Assembly: GCA_030614505.1 (NCBI GenBank) | Contig: JAUWTX010000108.1 | Location: forward strand, 1 to 7,068 | Length of the DNA: 7,068 nucleotides | Direction: 5' to 3' | Source: Desulfuromonadales bacterium | GTDB lineage: Bacteria; Desulfobacterota; Desulfuromonadia; Desulfuromonadales; BM103 | Shown here: one piece after another, positions 1 to 6,693 of the stretch | How positions within the stretch are numbered: position 1 is the stretch's first letter | Layout: each line of letters starts with the position of its first letter | Notes under the pieces: generated by a model | Databases searched by the model: none | The model's input: the letters and a program-made list of their open reading frames with translations, nothing else | What the model was told of the DNA's origin: nothing | Translations under genes and position numbers: made by a program

Positions 1-505
1 CCATAGTGCGATCGAACTCATGCAGCCAAAACAGGGGATCGTAACCGAAGCCACCGTCGCCCTGCCCCTGATTCAGGATCATCCCTTCGACCTTGCCTTC
101 AAAAAGCCGGGTCGGTTCGTCCGGCAGGCACAGAGCCATGACGCAGCAAAAAGCGGCCTGACGTTGTTTCTCAGGCACTGAGGTCAGCTCATCCAGAAGT
201 TTGCGATTGTTGCTGCAATCGTTGGCACCGGCTCCGGAGAAGCGCGCAGAGTGAACTCCAGGACGGCCTTGCAATGCTGTAACGACCAAACCGGAATCGT
301 CTGCCAGACACGGTAATCCGGTGACACTGGCAATAGCTTCGGCCTTTTTCATCGCATTAGCCGCAAAAGTTTCGCCATCCTCTTCGATTTCCGGAGCATC
401 TGGAAAGCTGTCGAGGCCAAGGACGGTCATATCCTCTGATTCAAGCAGACGACGTATCTCCTTGAGCTTGCCCGTATTGCGGGTAGCCACGACCAGTTCC
501 ATCAT
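1..505 (-). CDS. rdgB: XTP/dITP pyrophosphatase RdgB (HAM1 family), C-terminus off the left edge
   Basis: House-cleaning enzyme that hydrolyses deaminated purine triphosphates (dITP, XTP, ITP) to the monophosphate and pyrophosphate in the cytoplasm, keeping them out of DNA and RNA. The 168 visible residues contain the family signatures in order: the N-terminal VATRNTGKLKEI (residues 6-17), GETF (44-47), ADDSGL (68-73), GRPGVHSARF (80-89) and FGYDPLF (153-159). About 30 residues are missing relative to the usual length of about 195-200, including the C-terminal SHR region. The start chosen is the ATG at 505, whose ATGA overlaps the rph stop. A second ATG follows directly at 502. An AGGAGG lies at 519-524, 13 bases before the first ATG. 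That is rather far and favours the first ATG plus translational coupling. Adjacency to rph is known from other bacteria, for example rph-ysnA in Bacillus. The family assignment is secure; the operon role is inference. Confidence 0.96.
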   Translation of the reverse strand, partial: MMELVVATRNTGKLKEIRRLLESEDMTVLGLDSFPDAPEIEEDGETFAANAMKKAEAIASVTGLPCLADDSGLVVTALQGRPGVHSARFSGAGANDCSNNRKLLDELTSVPEKQRQAAFCCVMALCLPDEPTRLFEGKVEGMILNQGQGDGGFGYDPLFWLHEFDRTM

Positions 506-1239
506 GCCTGGCCTATTGCCTCCTGTTGCAATTGTGTCAACTGCTGACAGCCCTGTCTGGCCAGGTTGCGCAGAGCATCAAGTTCGGCGTCACTGAAAGG
601 CTCTTCTTCGGCTGTCCCTTGAACCTCGACAAAGCGACCATCGCCAGTCATAACAAAATTCATGTCAACGCTGGCGCTAGAGTCTTCCACATAATCAAGG
701 TCGAGAACCGGCTGACCATCGACAATTCCGGAACTGACTGCAGCTACACTGTTTTTCAAAGGAGAATGCTTGATTAATCCCTGAGCAAGCAACGTCTCAA
801 TCGCATCGACGAGCGCAATCCAGGATCCGGTGATCGCTGCTGTACGGGTACCACCATCGGCCTGCAGGACATCACAATCAATAACGATGGTACGCTCGCC
901 AAGCAGTTCAAAATCAACCACAGCACGTAGAGCTCGACCAATCAGACGCTGAATTTCCATAGTCCGGCCGCCCAATTTGCCGCGTGCGGCTTCACGCACC
1001 GAACGTGTATGGGTTGCACGAGGCAGCATACTGTACTCAGCCGTAACCAAACCACGCCCCTGCCCGCGCATGAACGGTGGCACTTTCTCTTCAATGGAAG
1101 CATTGCACAGGACCCGGGTTTCCCCGAAAGAGATGAGTACCGAGCCTTCAGCATAAAGAGTGAAGCCACGCTCGATCTTGATCGAGCGTAGCTGGTTTGT
1201 CTGACGACCATCATGGCGAACTTGCGTGGTTGAACTCAT
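502..1239 (-). CDS. rph: Ribonuclease PH (tRNA 3'-end processing phosphorolytic exoribonuclease)
   Basis: Phosphate-dependent 3'-5' exoribonuclease that trims tRNA precursors and other RNA 3' ends, releasing nucleoside diphosphates. Family members form hexameric rings in the cytoplasm. The 245-residue product is close to the usual length of about 238-245. Visible signatures are the DGRxxxQLR start (residues 10-18), GRGLVTAEYSMLPRAT (61-76), the arginine-rich GRTMEIQRLIGRALRAV (91-107), DCDVLQADGGTRTAAI (121-136) with the phosphate-binding GTR, and VDMNFVMTGDGRFVEVQGTAE (181-201) with acidic residues D182 and D190 in the expected active-site region. The common GWVTAEY reads GLVTAEY here, a mild change. 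The ATG at 1239 has an AGGAG (1247-1251) seven bases upstream, inside the amidase gene, and overlaps the amidase stop by four bases. Its own stop overlaps the rdgB start by four bases. It is intact, unlike the frameshifted rph of E. coli K-12. Confidence 0.97.
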   Translation of the reverse strand: MSSTTQVRHDGRQTNQLRSIKIERGFTLYAEGSVLISFGETRVLCNASIEEKVPPFMRGQGRGLVTAEYSMLPRATHTRSVREAARGKLGGRTMEIQRLIGRALRAVVDFELLGERTIVIDCDVLQADGGTRTAAITGSWIALVDAIETLLAQGLIKHSPLKNSVAAVSSGIVDGQPVLDLDYVEDSSASVDMNFVMTGDGRFVEVQGTAEEEPFSDAELDALRNLARQGCQQLTQLQQEAIGQA

Positions 1240-2360
1240 AGAGGCTCTCCTGAGAAACTATCAAAAAACAGCTGCAGCCCATCGAAAAGGGCACGAGCAA
1301 AGTCTTGCTGGCGGGTCATATCTTGCAACATGGCGAGATCGTCCACATTGGTCAGGCTGCCCATTTCTATCAATACACGCGGCAGATCGCCACGCCCCAG
1401 GGGATAGACCGGCAATTCCTTAATAGCGTGGACATCAAAACCATTGTTTGCCAACTTCTGTCGTAGAATTTCGGCAAGTTTCAGGCTGGAATTCCCGACA
1501 ACCACGCCATCGGGGACATCTCGTTCCGTCTGTGGCTGGATATAGAGGTTGACGCCTGACGTCTCCGTGGAGAAAAACGCCTGAGCGTGCAGCGAAAGCA
1601 ACACATCGGCCTGCCCTTCTGCAACACCCTCCAGGCGGCGCTCCATGGCCAGGGCGTAATCACCATCGCGTGTCAGTACAACCGGAGCATCCTGATGCAT
1701 TTTCAGGAGTTTTTCCAGACGCTGGCCGACGGCAAGAGTCACGGTTTTCTCTTTACTGCCATTTAAGCCGAGCGCACCGGTATCTTCACCACCGTGCCCG
1801 GGATCAATGGATACCACCCACTTGCTACCATCAGCAACCGGCTCTTTTTTGCGCAACAAAAAGGCAAACAAGCGATCAAGAGGATCTTCACTTTGGTTCG
1901 GTGCTGGGGGATTGTGGTTGCGGTAATAGAACGGTTGGGTCAACAGTGGAGCCAACTGGCGCAACAGAAAGACCTCCGAAACCCGCAGCTTGCCATCGAT
2001 AAAACGCGGACGATGAGTAATCGGGATAAAATTGTCGCCCAACTTAAGAAACTGGCTGCCCGGCGAAATAATTGCCCGACCGTGCGGCGTACGGATCGCA
2101 TAGACATGCGCTACAGAATTCCATTCGCCCTCGAGTTCAAGGGCACTCAAAACATCGTCTATGGAAACAAAAGCCGTTCCCTCACGAAGATAGACATCCT
2201 CGATAACCAGCGGCTCTTCACCGGAGCGGCCAACCTCAACAAGCGCACTGGCAGGTAAGGTAAAAACCAGAAGAGTAAAGAGCAGACAGAATGATTGCAG
2301 GGTAAGACGAGGCATGGCGCGTTTTATACTCCAGATATGCCAGGCTGTCAACGCAGACAT
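1236..2360 (-). CDS. Exported zinc-dependent N-acetylmuramoyl-L-alanine amidase (Amidase_3)
   Basis: Periplasmic cell-wall hydrolase that should cleave the amide bond between N-acetylmuramic acid and the stem peptide. Residues 20-35 are a hydrophobic core after basic residues, with a likely signal-peptidase site after ASA (37-39). There is no lipobox. Residues about 50-140 form a beta-rich N-terminal domain reminiscent of copper-amine-oxidase-N-like domains rather than a clear AMIN domain (inference). Residues 180-370 are Amidase_3, with the zinc ligands and catalytic glutamate in place: H189 in DPGHGG, E204 in GSKEK, H258 in SLHAQ and E332 in IEMGSLTN. The usual SIHAN and GF-S/T-N motifs are altered to SLHAQ and GSLTN. 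Two starts are possible. The ATG at 2360 is two bases after the DHH stop with a weak AGG site. The ATG at 2315 (M16) gives a more canonical signal peptide, but its GGAG at 2329-2332 is 13 bases away. The amidase family is secure; the start is not. Confidence 0.92.
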   Translation of the reverse strand: MSALTAWHIWSIKRAMPRLTLQSFCLLFTLLVFTLPASALVEVGRSGEEPLVIEDVYLREGTAFVSIDDVLSALELEGEWNSVAHVYAIRTPHGRAIISPGSQFLKLGDNFIPITHRPRFIDGKLRVSEVFLLRQLAPLLTQPFYYRNHNPPAPNQSEDPLDRLFAFLLRKKEPVADGSKWVVSIDPGHGGEDTGALGLNGSKEKTVTLAVGQRLEKLLKMHQDAPVVLTRDGDYALAMERRLEGVAEGQADVLLSLHAQAFFSTETSGVNLYIQPQTERDVPDGVVVGNSSLKLAEILRQKLANNGFDVHAIKELPVYPLGRGDLPRVLIEMGSLTNVDDLAMLQDMTRQQDFARALFDGLQLFFDSFSGEPL

Positions 2361-2362
2361 AT

Positions 2363-3412
2363 CTACCTGGCAACCAGAAGTTCCGGCTCGGAATGTTCTC
2401 GACCCAAAGCAGCTAACAGACGTCCGGCCAGTTCGTACTCCAAGGCGCCTAGACTGCCTCGAACAGCTTTCAGGGGCCGAATCTGTCCACCTGCGGTCAT
2501 ACTGTGGCCACCACCGGTTCCAAGGCCCTTGATAACCTGCTGCATCAGAACTCCGGCGTGGGTCTCCTGTTGGCTGGTGCGCATGGAAAGCACTCCTTCG
2601 TTTTGATAACAGCCCAGGCCCAGAACAATTTCTATGCCCTCGACCCGCATCAAAAAATCCGCAATCTCGGCTACAATTTCGGGATGGTCAATATCGTAAA
2701 GGTTAAAAATCAACGCGTTTCCGTAAATCTTCGCATTCTTAAGACCTGTTTCAAAATATTTAAAATAAATCCGCGATGATTTCGGTCGAGCAATTTCATG
2801 AAGGATGCGATTGTTGCAGAGAGGCATCAACTTCAGATAAGCGTCACGGTCTGACTTGGTCCAGTCGCGGCCAAGATCCTCTGTCTCGGACTTGATTGCA
2901 TAAAAGAGGATTGTTGCCAGTTTAGTGGCAATCTTGACATCTTGAGACTGCAGGTATTCAAAAAGGATGCTTGCTGATGCACCATATTCCGGGCGAACAT
3001 CGACCCAGCGACAAGCCTGGGTCTGCTCTTTGAGTTGATGATGGTCAATGACCACGTCGATACGTCGATCGGATGGATAGGAATTATTGCCGGTACCCGG
3101 CTGGGTATCGACCATACAGATCGCATTGAAGGTATCGAGATCAAGAGCCTCGATCGACTTCGCTTTGATTTCCAGTTCATTGACCATCACCATGTTCTCA
3201 CGACGACCGATCACGCCACCAAAAGTTATGGTTGCCTCCTGTCCTGTCTTGATCAGGATCAGGTGTTGTAAAGCAAAGGCTGCCGCAAGCGCATCCGGAT
3301 CTGGATGATCGTGAGTAACAATGAGGATCGACCCCTTGCCACGCAACCATTCAATGATCCCTGTCGAGAACTCTTCAGAATGGGTCTTATTACAATCAGT
3401 TTTTGTGTTCAT
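2363..3412 (-). CDS. DHH/DHHA1 phosphoesterase, NrnA/RecJ-like (probable nanoRNase/pAp phosphatase type)
   Basis: Manganese-type phosphoesterase. Relatives with this DHH plus DHHA1 layout degrade 2-5 nt RNAs and 3'-phosphoadenosine 5'-phosphate (NrnA) or cyclic-di-nucleotide breakdown products. The 349 residues show motif I THDHPDPDAL (H34, D38, D40), motif II MVDTQPG (D102), the DHH triad VVIDHH (D123-H125), motif IV near KSETEDLG (D179), and the DHHA1 glycine-rich GTGGGHSMTAGG (298-309) with H303. There is no signal peptide, PAS, GGDEF, CBS or transmembrane segment, so it is not a full-length GdpP-type cyclic-di-AMP phosphodiesterase. It is somewhat longer than typical NrnA (about 310-320). 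The ATG at 3412 overlaps the stop of the upstream SLOG gene by four bases, with only a weak purine stretch as ribosome site, so coupled translation is likely. The superfamily is certain; the substrate is inferred. It is the only candidate oligoribonuclease in this window. Confidence 0.9.
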   Translation of the reverse strand: MNTKTDCNKTHSEEFSTGIIEWLRGKGSILIVTHDHPDPDALAAAFALQHLILIKTGQEATITFGGVIGRRENMVMVNELEIKAKSIEALDLDTFNAICMVDTQPGTGNNSYPSDRRIDVVIDHHQLKEQTQACRWVDVRPEYGASASILFEYLQSQDVKIATKLATILFYAIKSETEDLGRDWTKSDRDAYLKLMPLCNNRILHEIARPKSSRIYFKYFETGLKNAKIYGNALIFNLYDIDHPEIVAEIADFLMRVEGIEIVLGLGCYQNEGVLSMRTSQQETHAGVLMQQVIKGLGTGGGHSMTAGGQIRPLKAVRGSLGALEYELAGRLLAALGREHSEPELLVAR

Positions 3413-3876
3413 AATTTCAAACTTTCAAAAGCAAGGGCAACCGCTGATTCTGGCGAGGCGACAGAAACCGTCCCGGCAATCTGCGGGCCACCTGGCAGCA
3501 CAAAAACCGGCTTGCAAAGTTTGCATGCAATCGCTGCCTCGGAAAGTGTGCCATATTCCCCCTCAACCGCGATCAAAGCCTCTGCAGTGTGAGCAATGAC
3601 CACGTTGCGAGCATGTCCCATATTGGTCGGAATAGCCAGAGTAACATAAGGATTTGCTGACATCTTGTCCGGCCCCGGTAGGATGCCAATGACCTCGCCC
3701 CCGGCTTCGACTGCACCTTTTGCTGCCGCCTCCATGACTCCACCTAGACCGCCGCAGACAAGCACAGCTCCACGCATGGCAATCTCGCGGCCAACAGTCT
3801 CGGCCATACGCAGTCCCTCAGGTGATGGTTGCGAGGCGCCGATGACGCCGATGATTGGTTTATGTTTATCAGGCAT
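3409..3876 (-). CDS. TIGR00725-type SLOG (LOG-like) Rossmann protein
   Basis: Small 155-residue Rossmann-fold protein of the SLOG superfamily, which includes LOG cytokinin-riboside hydrolases, DprA and molybdenum-cofactor carrier proteins. Visible elements are the N-terminal strand and turn IIGVIGAS (8-15), the glycine-rich CGGLGGVMEAAAKGA (41-55), GILPG (64-68), HARN (88-91) and GEYGTLSEAA (106-115). The last corresponds to the PGGxGTxxE nucleotide-binding loop of LOG proteins, but with EGEYGT in place of PGGxGT, so classical LOG phosphoribohydrolase activity should not be assumed. An in-frame TGA lies just upstream of the ATG at 3876 and the next methionine is residue 24, so the start is well fixed although no good Shine-Dalgarno is visible. 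It is the first gene of the operon and overlaps the DHH gene by four bases. A nucleotide-ligand binding role is inference; the exact function is unknown. Confidence 0.88.
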   Translation of the reverse strand: MPDKHKPIIGVIGASQPSPEGLRMAETVGREIAMRGAVLVCGGLGGVMEAAAKGAVEAGGEVIGILPGPDKMSANPYVTLAIPTNMGHARNVVIAHTAEALIAVEGEYGTLSEAAIACKLCKPVFVLPGGPQIAGTVSVASPESAVALAFESLKL

Positions 3877-3918
3877 AAGATCGATTCACGACGAAGACCA
3901 CAGAGAACAAGAAAAGAT

Positions 3919-3947
3919 ATTAAACCTTAAAAGGAGAGGAATTACAA
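3919..3947 (-). promoter_or_regulatory. Candidate sigma70 promoter of the five-gene operon
   Basis: Read on the minus strand, TTGTAA (3947-3942, 4 of 6 against TTGACA) is followed after exactly 17 bases by TTTAAT (3924-3919, 5 of 6 against TATAAT). The expected transcript start is near 3912, giving a leader of about 35-40 bases before the SLOG gene ATG at 3876. It is the best match in the spacer and is correctly placed. No operator could be recognised. Pattern match only. Confidence 0.5.
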
Positions 3948-4001
3948 AGGAGATACTTGTTTTCCACCAATTATCCCGTGAATTGACCTTTTAATGAAAA
4001 C

Positions 4002-4068
4002 AGGAGACAGGAGACAGAATGTAAGTGTGGTCATAGTTTGAAGGATTTTGTGCTGTCTTCTGTCTACT
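4002..4068. repeat. Inverted pair of CTGTCT(C/T) repeat arms able to form a long hairpin; possible copA terminator
   Basis: Plus-strand bases 4002-4017 (aggagacaggagacag) pair with 4053-4068 (ctgtcttctgtctact): 14 Watson-Crick pairs, one G-T wobble (4011/4059) and one mismatch (4004/4066), across a 35-base loop. The left arm is itself an internal tandem of GGAGACA. On the minus strand the hairpin lies about 40 bases after the copA stop and is followed by GTTTTC, so it could act as a weak terminator for copA. The long loop and short T run make this uncertain. The arms could equally be two fragments of one dispersed low-complexity repeat family in opposite orientation. Confidence 0.45.
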
Positions 4069-4105
4069 ATATTCCTTCTACTCAAAGATATTCCTTCTAC
4101 TCAAA
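4069..4105. repeat. Perfect 18-base tandem direct repeat (19-base period) next to the copA stop
   Basis: The 18 bases atattccttctactcaaa occur at 4069-4086 and again at 4088-4105, separated by a single g. The second copy ends four bases before the end of the copA coding region at 4110. The repeat directly continues the CTGTCTT/CTGTCTA arm at 4053-4068, so the stretch 4053-4105 reads as one pyrimidine-rich, roughly heptameric array. Such repeats are prone to copy-number change by slippage. No function is evident. Confidence 0.9.
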
Positions 4106-4109
4106 ACAA

Positions 4110-6560
4110 TCACAGCCTTTTCGCATACCTTTTCAGCAACAAACTATTCGTCACCACAGAAACACTTGAAAAGGCCATAGCCAACCCCGCAAACTCAGGC
4201 TTGAGAACGATACCGAAAGCTGGATAAAGCAGCCCGGCGGCAACCGGGATACCAACAATATTATAGAAGAACGCCCAGAACAGATTCTGCTTGATCTTGG
4301 CAAGCGTTTTACGCCCCAGCCGGATACCTCGCTCAACATCGCGGATATCACCCTTAACCAGAATGAGATCTCCGGTCTCCTTGGCGACATCAGTGCCGCT
4401 ACCAATGGCAATGCCGATATCGGCCTGGGCCAGTGCCGGAGCGTCGTTGATGCCGTCGCCGACCATCCCGGTGAAGCGACCCTGTTCCTGGTAACGACTG
4501 ACAATAGCCTGCTTGTCGCCGGGGAGCACCTCGGCTTCAACATGGTCCAGGCCGAGTTTTTCAGCAACAGCATGGGCAGCAGCTCGACGGTCACCGGTGA
4601 TCATGATCGTTTTCAGACCAAGCTTCCGCAACCTGGCAACCGTTTCGACAGCACCTTCCTTGAGGGTATCAGCCAGGGCCAGAACGCCCATGGCCTGCCC
4701 GCCCCTGGCAACATATATGACAGACTTGCCATCAGCAGCCCACGCGTTGACCTGCTGATCAAAAGACGCTACCGTTATTTGTTCACGCTCCATCAGGCGT
4801 TGATTGCCGGCGACTACCTGTGCACCATCAAAGGTACAGACCAGGCCATACCCACTGACTTCCCTAGCATCACTGACTGACGGGTAGACGACAGCTTCGT
4901 TCTCGGCATGCTGCACAATAGCCCGGGCAAGCGGGTGACTGCTGGCCGCTTCTACTGCAGCAGCGATCCTTAACAGCTCTTCCTTGCTGACACCGTCAAC
5001 AGCAATCATATCGGTGACGGAAAACTCACCTCGGGTCAAAGTACCGGTTTTATCAAGCAGCAGAACCTGCAAGCGCGAGATATTTTCCAGTACCGATGCT
5101 TTTTTAAAGAGGATACCAGCCGAGAGGCCGACGGAACTGCCGACCATGATCGCCGTGGGAGTGGCCAGACCCAGAGCACAGGGACAGGCGATTACCAGCA
5201 CGGCAATTGCCATCTTGAAGGCAAAGAGAAAGCCCGCATCGGCCGGCCCGTACCAGACGACAAAAGTAACCAAAGCTACCACGACAACAGCAGGTACGAA
5301 CCAGTTGGAAACAGCATCGGCGAGTCGCTGGATCGGTGCCTTGTCACCCTGGGCCTCTTCGACCATGCGCACAATCTGCGCCAGCACCGTTTCACTGCCA
5401 ACCCTGGTTGCTTCGACAACCAGACGACCGCTGGTATTGATCGTCGCCCCGGTGACCTCAGCCCCCGGGCTCTTCTCAACGGGCAGTGATTCTCCAGTGA
5501 CCATCGATTCGTCGACTGCCGAATCACCCTCAATAACGATACCGTCCACCGGGATTTTCTCTCCAGGACGCACCACCACCCGATCTCCGACACTGATCTG
5601 GCTGGCAGACACTTCTTCTTCCCTGCCATCCACCAGCAGAAGGGCCCGATCAGCCTGTAACTGGAATAAAGATTTCAGAGCCTGACTGGCTTTGCCTTTC
5701 GCCCGAGCCTCAAGCCACTTGCCGAAGCGGATGAAGGTGATCAACATAGCACTGGTTTCGAAGAATACTTCACCGGACAGACCGAAAATATTGAACAGGG
5801 CCAGCAACGAATAACCGTAGGCCGCCGTGATCCCCATGGCGACCAGCACATCCATATTGGCCGACAGGTTCTTCAATGACTTCCAGGCACTACGGTAGAA
5901 AGTCAACCCGGCACTGAACTGCACGATGCTCGACAGACCACAGATAAAGTAGATGGTTGCTTTGCCGAATGGTGCCAACCACATCAACGGCATAATCGGC
6001 AGCGACAGGCAGGCGGCAAAGATCAACCAATAAAACTGCGTGCGACCTTCCTGAAGGTCTTCTTCAGCTTCAGGGGTGGCCCGGTAGCCAAGGTCCTCGA
6101 CTCGGGCAATCAGATCTGCACTTTCAACCCTGGAAGCGTCATACATAACAGACAGTTTCTCTGCAGCAAAGTTCACGGTTGCCAAAGAAACACCTGCCAT
6201 TCTGGCAACACCCTTTTCGATGGTCTGTGCACAGTTGGCGCAGGTCATTCCATAGACGGCAAAAGTGCTCGTCCCGGTTGCTCCTATTGAAGGGCTACTA
6301 TCCTCTACGGAGTTTTGCGCAGTTTCATGCTCGGTCTCTTCAACAGGAGCAACAGTCTGAAAACCGGCCTGCACAACAATGTCCAGAAGCTGGTCACGGC
6401 TCGGCCCAGGCTCTACAACCATCACTTTCCCCAGCTTCTCCTGCAAAGAAACATTAACATCGGCCACACCTGCAACATCCTGCAAGGCCGCAGTCACCTT
6501 GGCGACACATTTCTGACAGCTCATACCATGAATCGGAATTGTAATTTCAGCTTTTAGCAT
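4110..6560 (-). CDS. copA: CopA-type copper(I)-exporting P1B-1 ATPase with two heavy-metal-associated domains
   Basis: Inner-membrane pump that uses ATP to move Cu+ (or Ag+) out of the cytoplasm. Numbering from the ATG at 6560 gives 816 residues. In order: HMA domain 1 with GMSCQKC (C15, C18), an acidic linker (about 70-97), HMA domain 2 with GMTCANC (C107, C110), a first group of transmembrane helices (about 175-280), actuator loop TGES (355-358), the metal-site CPC (459-461) in a membrane helix, phosphorylation site DKTGT (D503), HP (542-543), GDGIND (701-706), then YN (766-767) and MAFSS (M795, S798, S799) in the last two helices. The CPC/YN/MxxSS set is the P1B-1 copper signature, separating it from zinc/cadmium and cobalt pumps. 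A TTG directly precedes the ATG at 6563; see the ribosome-site entry. No chaperone or copper regulator gene is visible beside it. A Cu+/Ag+ substrate is expected from family knowledge. Confidence 0.95.
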   Translation of the reverse strand: MLKAEITIPIHGMSCQKCVAKVTAALQDVAGVADVNVSLQEKLGKVMVVEPGPSRDQLLDIVVQAGFQTVAPVEETEHETAQNSVEDSSPSIGATGTSTFAVYGMTCANCAQTIEKGVARMAGVSLATVNFAAEKLSVMYDASRVESADLIARVEDLGYRATPEAEEDLQEGRTQFYWLIFAACLSLPIMPLMWLAPFGKATIYFICGLSSIVQFSAGLTFYRSAWKSLKNLSANMDVLVAMGITAAYGYSLLALFNIFGLSGEVFFETSAMLITFIRFGKWLEARAKGKASQALKSLFQLQADRALLLVDGREEEVSASQISVGDRVVVRPGEKIPVDGIVIEGDSAVDESMVTGESLPVEKSPGAEVTGATINTSGRLVVEATRVGSETVLAQIVRMVEEAQGDKAPIQRLADAVSNWFVPAVVVVALVTFVVWYGPADAGFLFAFKMAIAVLVIACPCALGLATPTAIMVGSSVGLSAGILFKKASVLENISRLQVLLLDKTGTLTRGEFSVTDMIAVDGVSKEELLRIAAAVEAASSHPLARAIVQHAENEAVVYPSVSDAREVSGYGLVCTFDGAQVVAGNQRLMEREQITVASFDQQVNAWAADGKSVIYVARGGQAMGVLALADTLKEGAVETVARLRKLGLKTIMITGDRRAAAHAVAEKLGLDHVEAEVLPGDKQAIVSRYQEQGRFTGMVGDGINDAPALAQADIGIAIGSGTDVAKETGDLILVKGDIRDVERGIRLGRKTLAKIKQNLFWAFFYNIVGIPVAAGLLYPAFGIVLKPEFAGLAMAFSSVSVVTNSLLLKRYAKRL

Positions 6561-6572
6561 CAAAGGTTTAAT

Positions 6573-6576
6573 CTCC
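6573..6576 (-). promoter_or_regulatory. Ribosome binding site of copA (GGAG), ambiguous between TTG and ATG
   Basis: Minus-strand GGAG at 6576-6573 lies 9 bases before a TTG (6563-6561) and 12 bases before the adjacent ATG (6560-6558). Spacing alone slightly favours TTG, and codon preference favours ATG. The choice changes the protein by one residue only. Confidence 0.6.
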
Positions 6577-6693
6577 GAGAAACGACCAGCACTTTCCAGC
6601 TAACATATTGAAAACTTGAGACAATTGCTTTCCTTAATCTTTTCGGTTAAGCTAGTAAGCGCTCGATTAAGCCTAACATGCCACCGTCGGCTT

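Noticed and set aside
526..777. Plus-strand open frames opposite rph
   Set aside because: Shadow of RNase PH coding sequence; no start signal or domain.
1794..2258. 154-residue plus-strand open frame opposite the amidase
   Set aside because: Antisense shadow of the amidase gene with no recognisable domain; the opposite strand has clear family motifs.
3409..3876. Annotation as a LOG cytokinin phosphoribohydrolase
   Set aside because: The PGGxGT loop is replaced by EGEYGT, and the length and motif layout fit the TIGR00725 branch better.
3946..3990. aaaggaga ribosome-like sites on the plus strand followed by a TTG-initiated frame
   Set aside because: The frame ends after about nine codons at a TGA. 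The purine runs are the complement of the minus-strand promoter spacer.
4984..5685. 233-residue plus-strand open frame inside copA
   Set aside because: It lies fully antisense to strongly conserved CopA coding sequence (actuator and CPC region). Its serine/threonine-rich product shows no domain pattern, and no ribosome site supports it.
6678..6690. TGGCAT on the minus strand as a sigma54 -24 element for copA
   Set aside because: No TTGC/TTGCA -12 element follows at the required five-base spacing.
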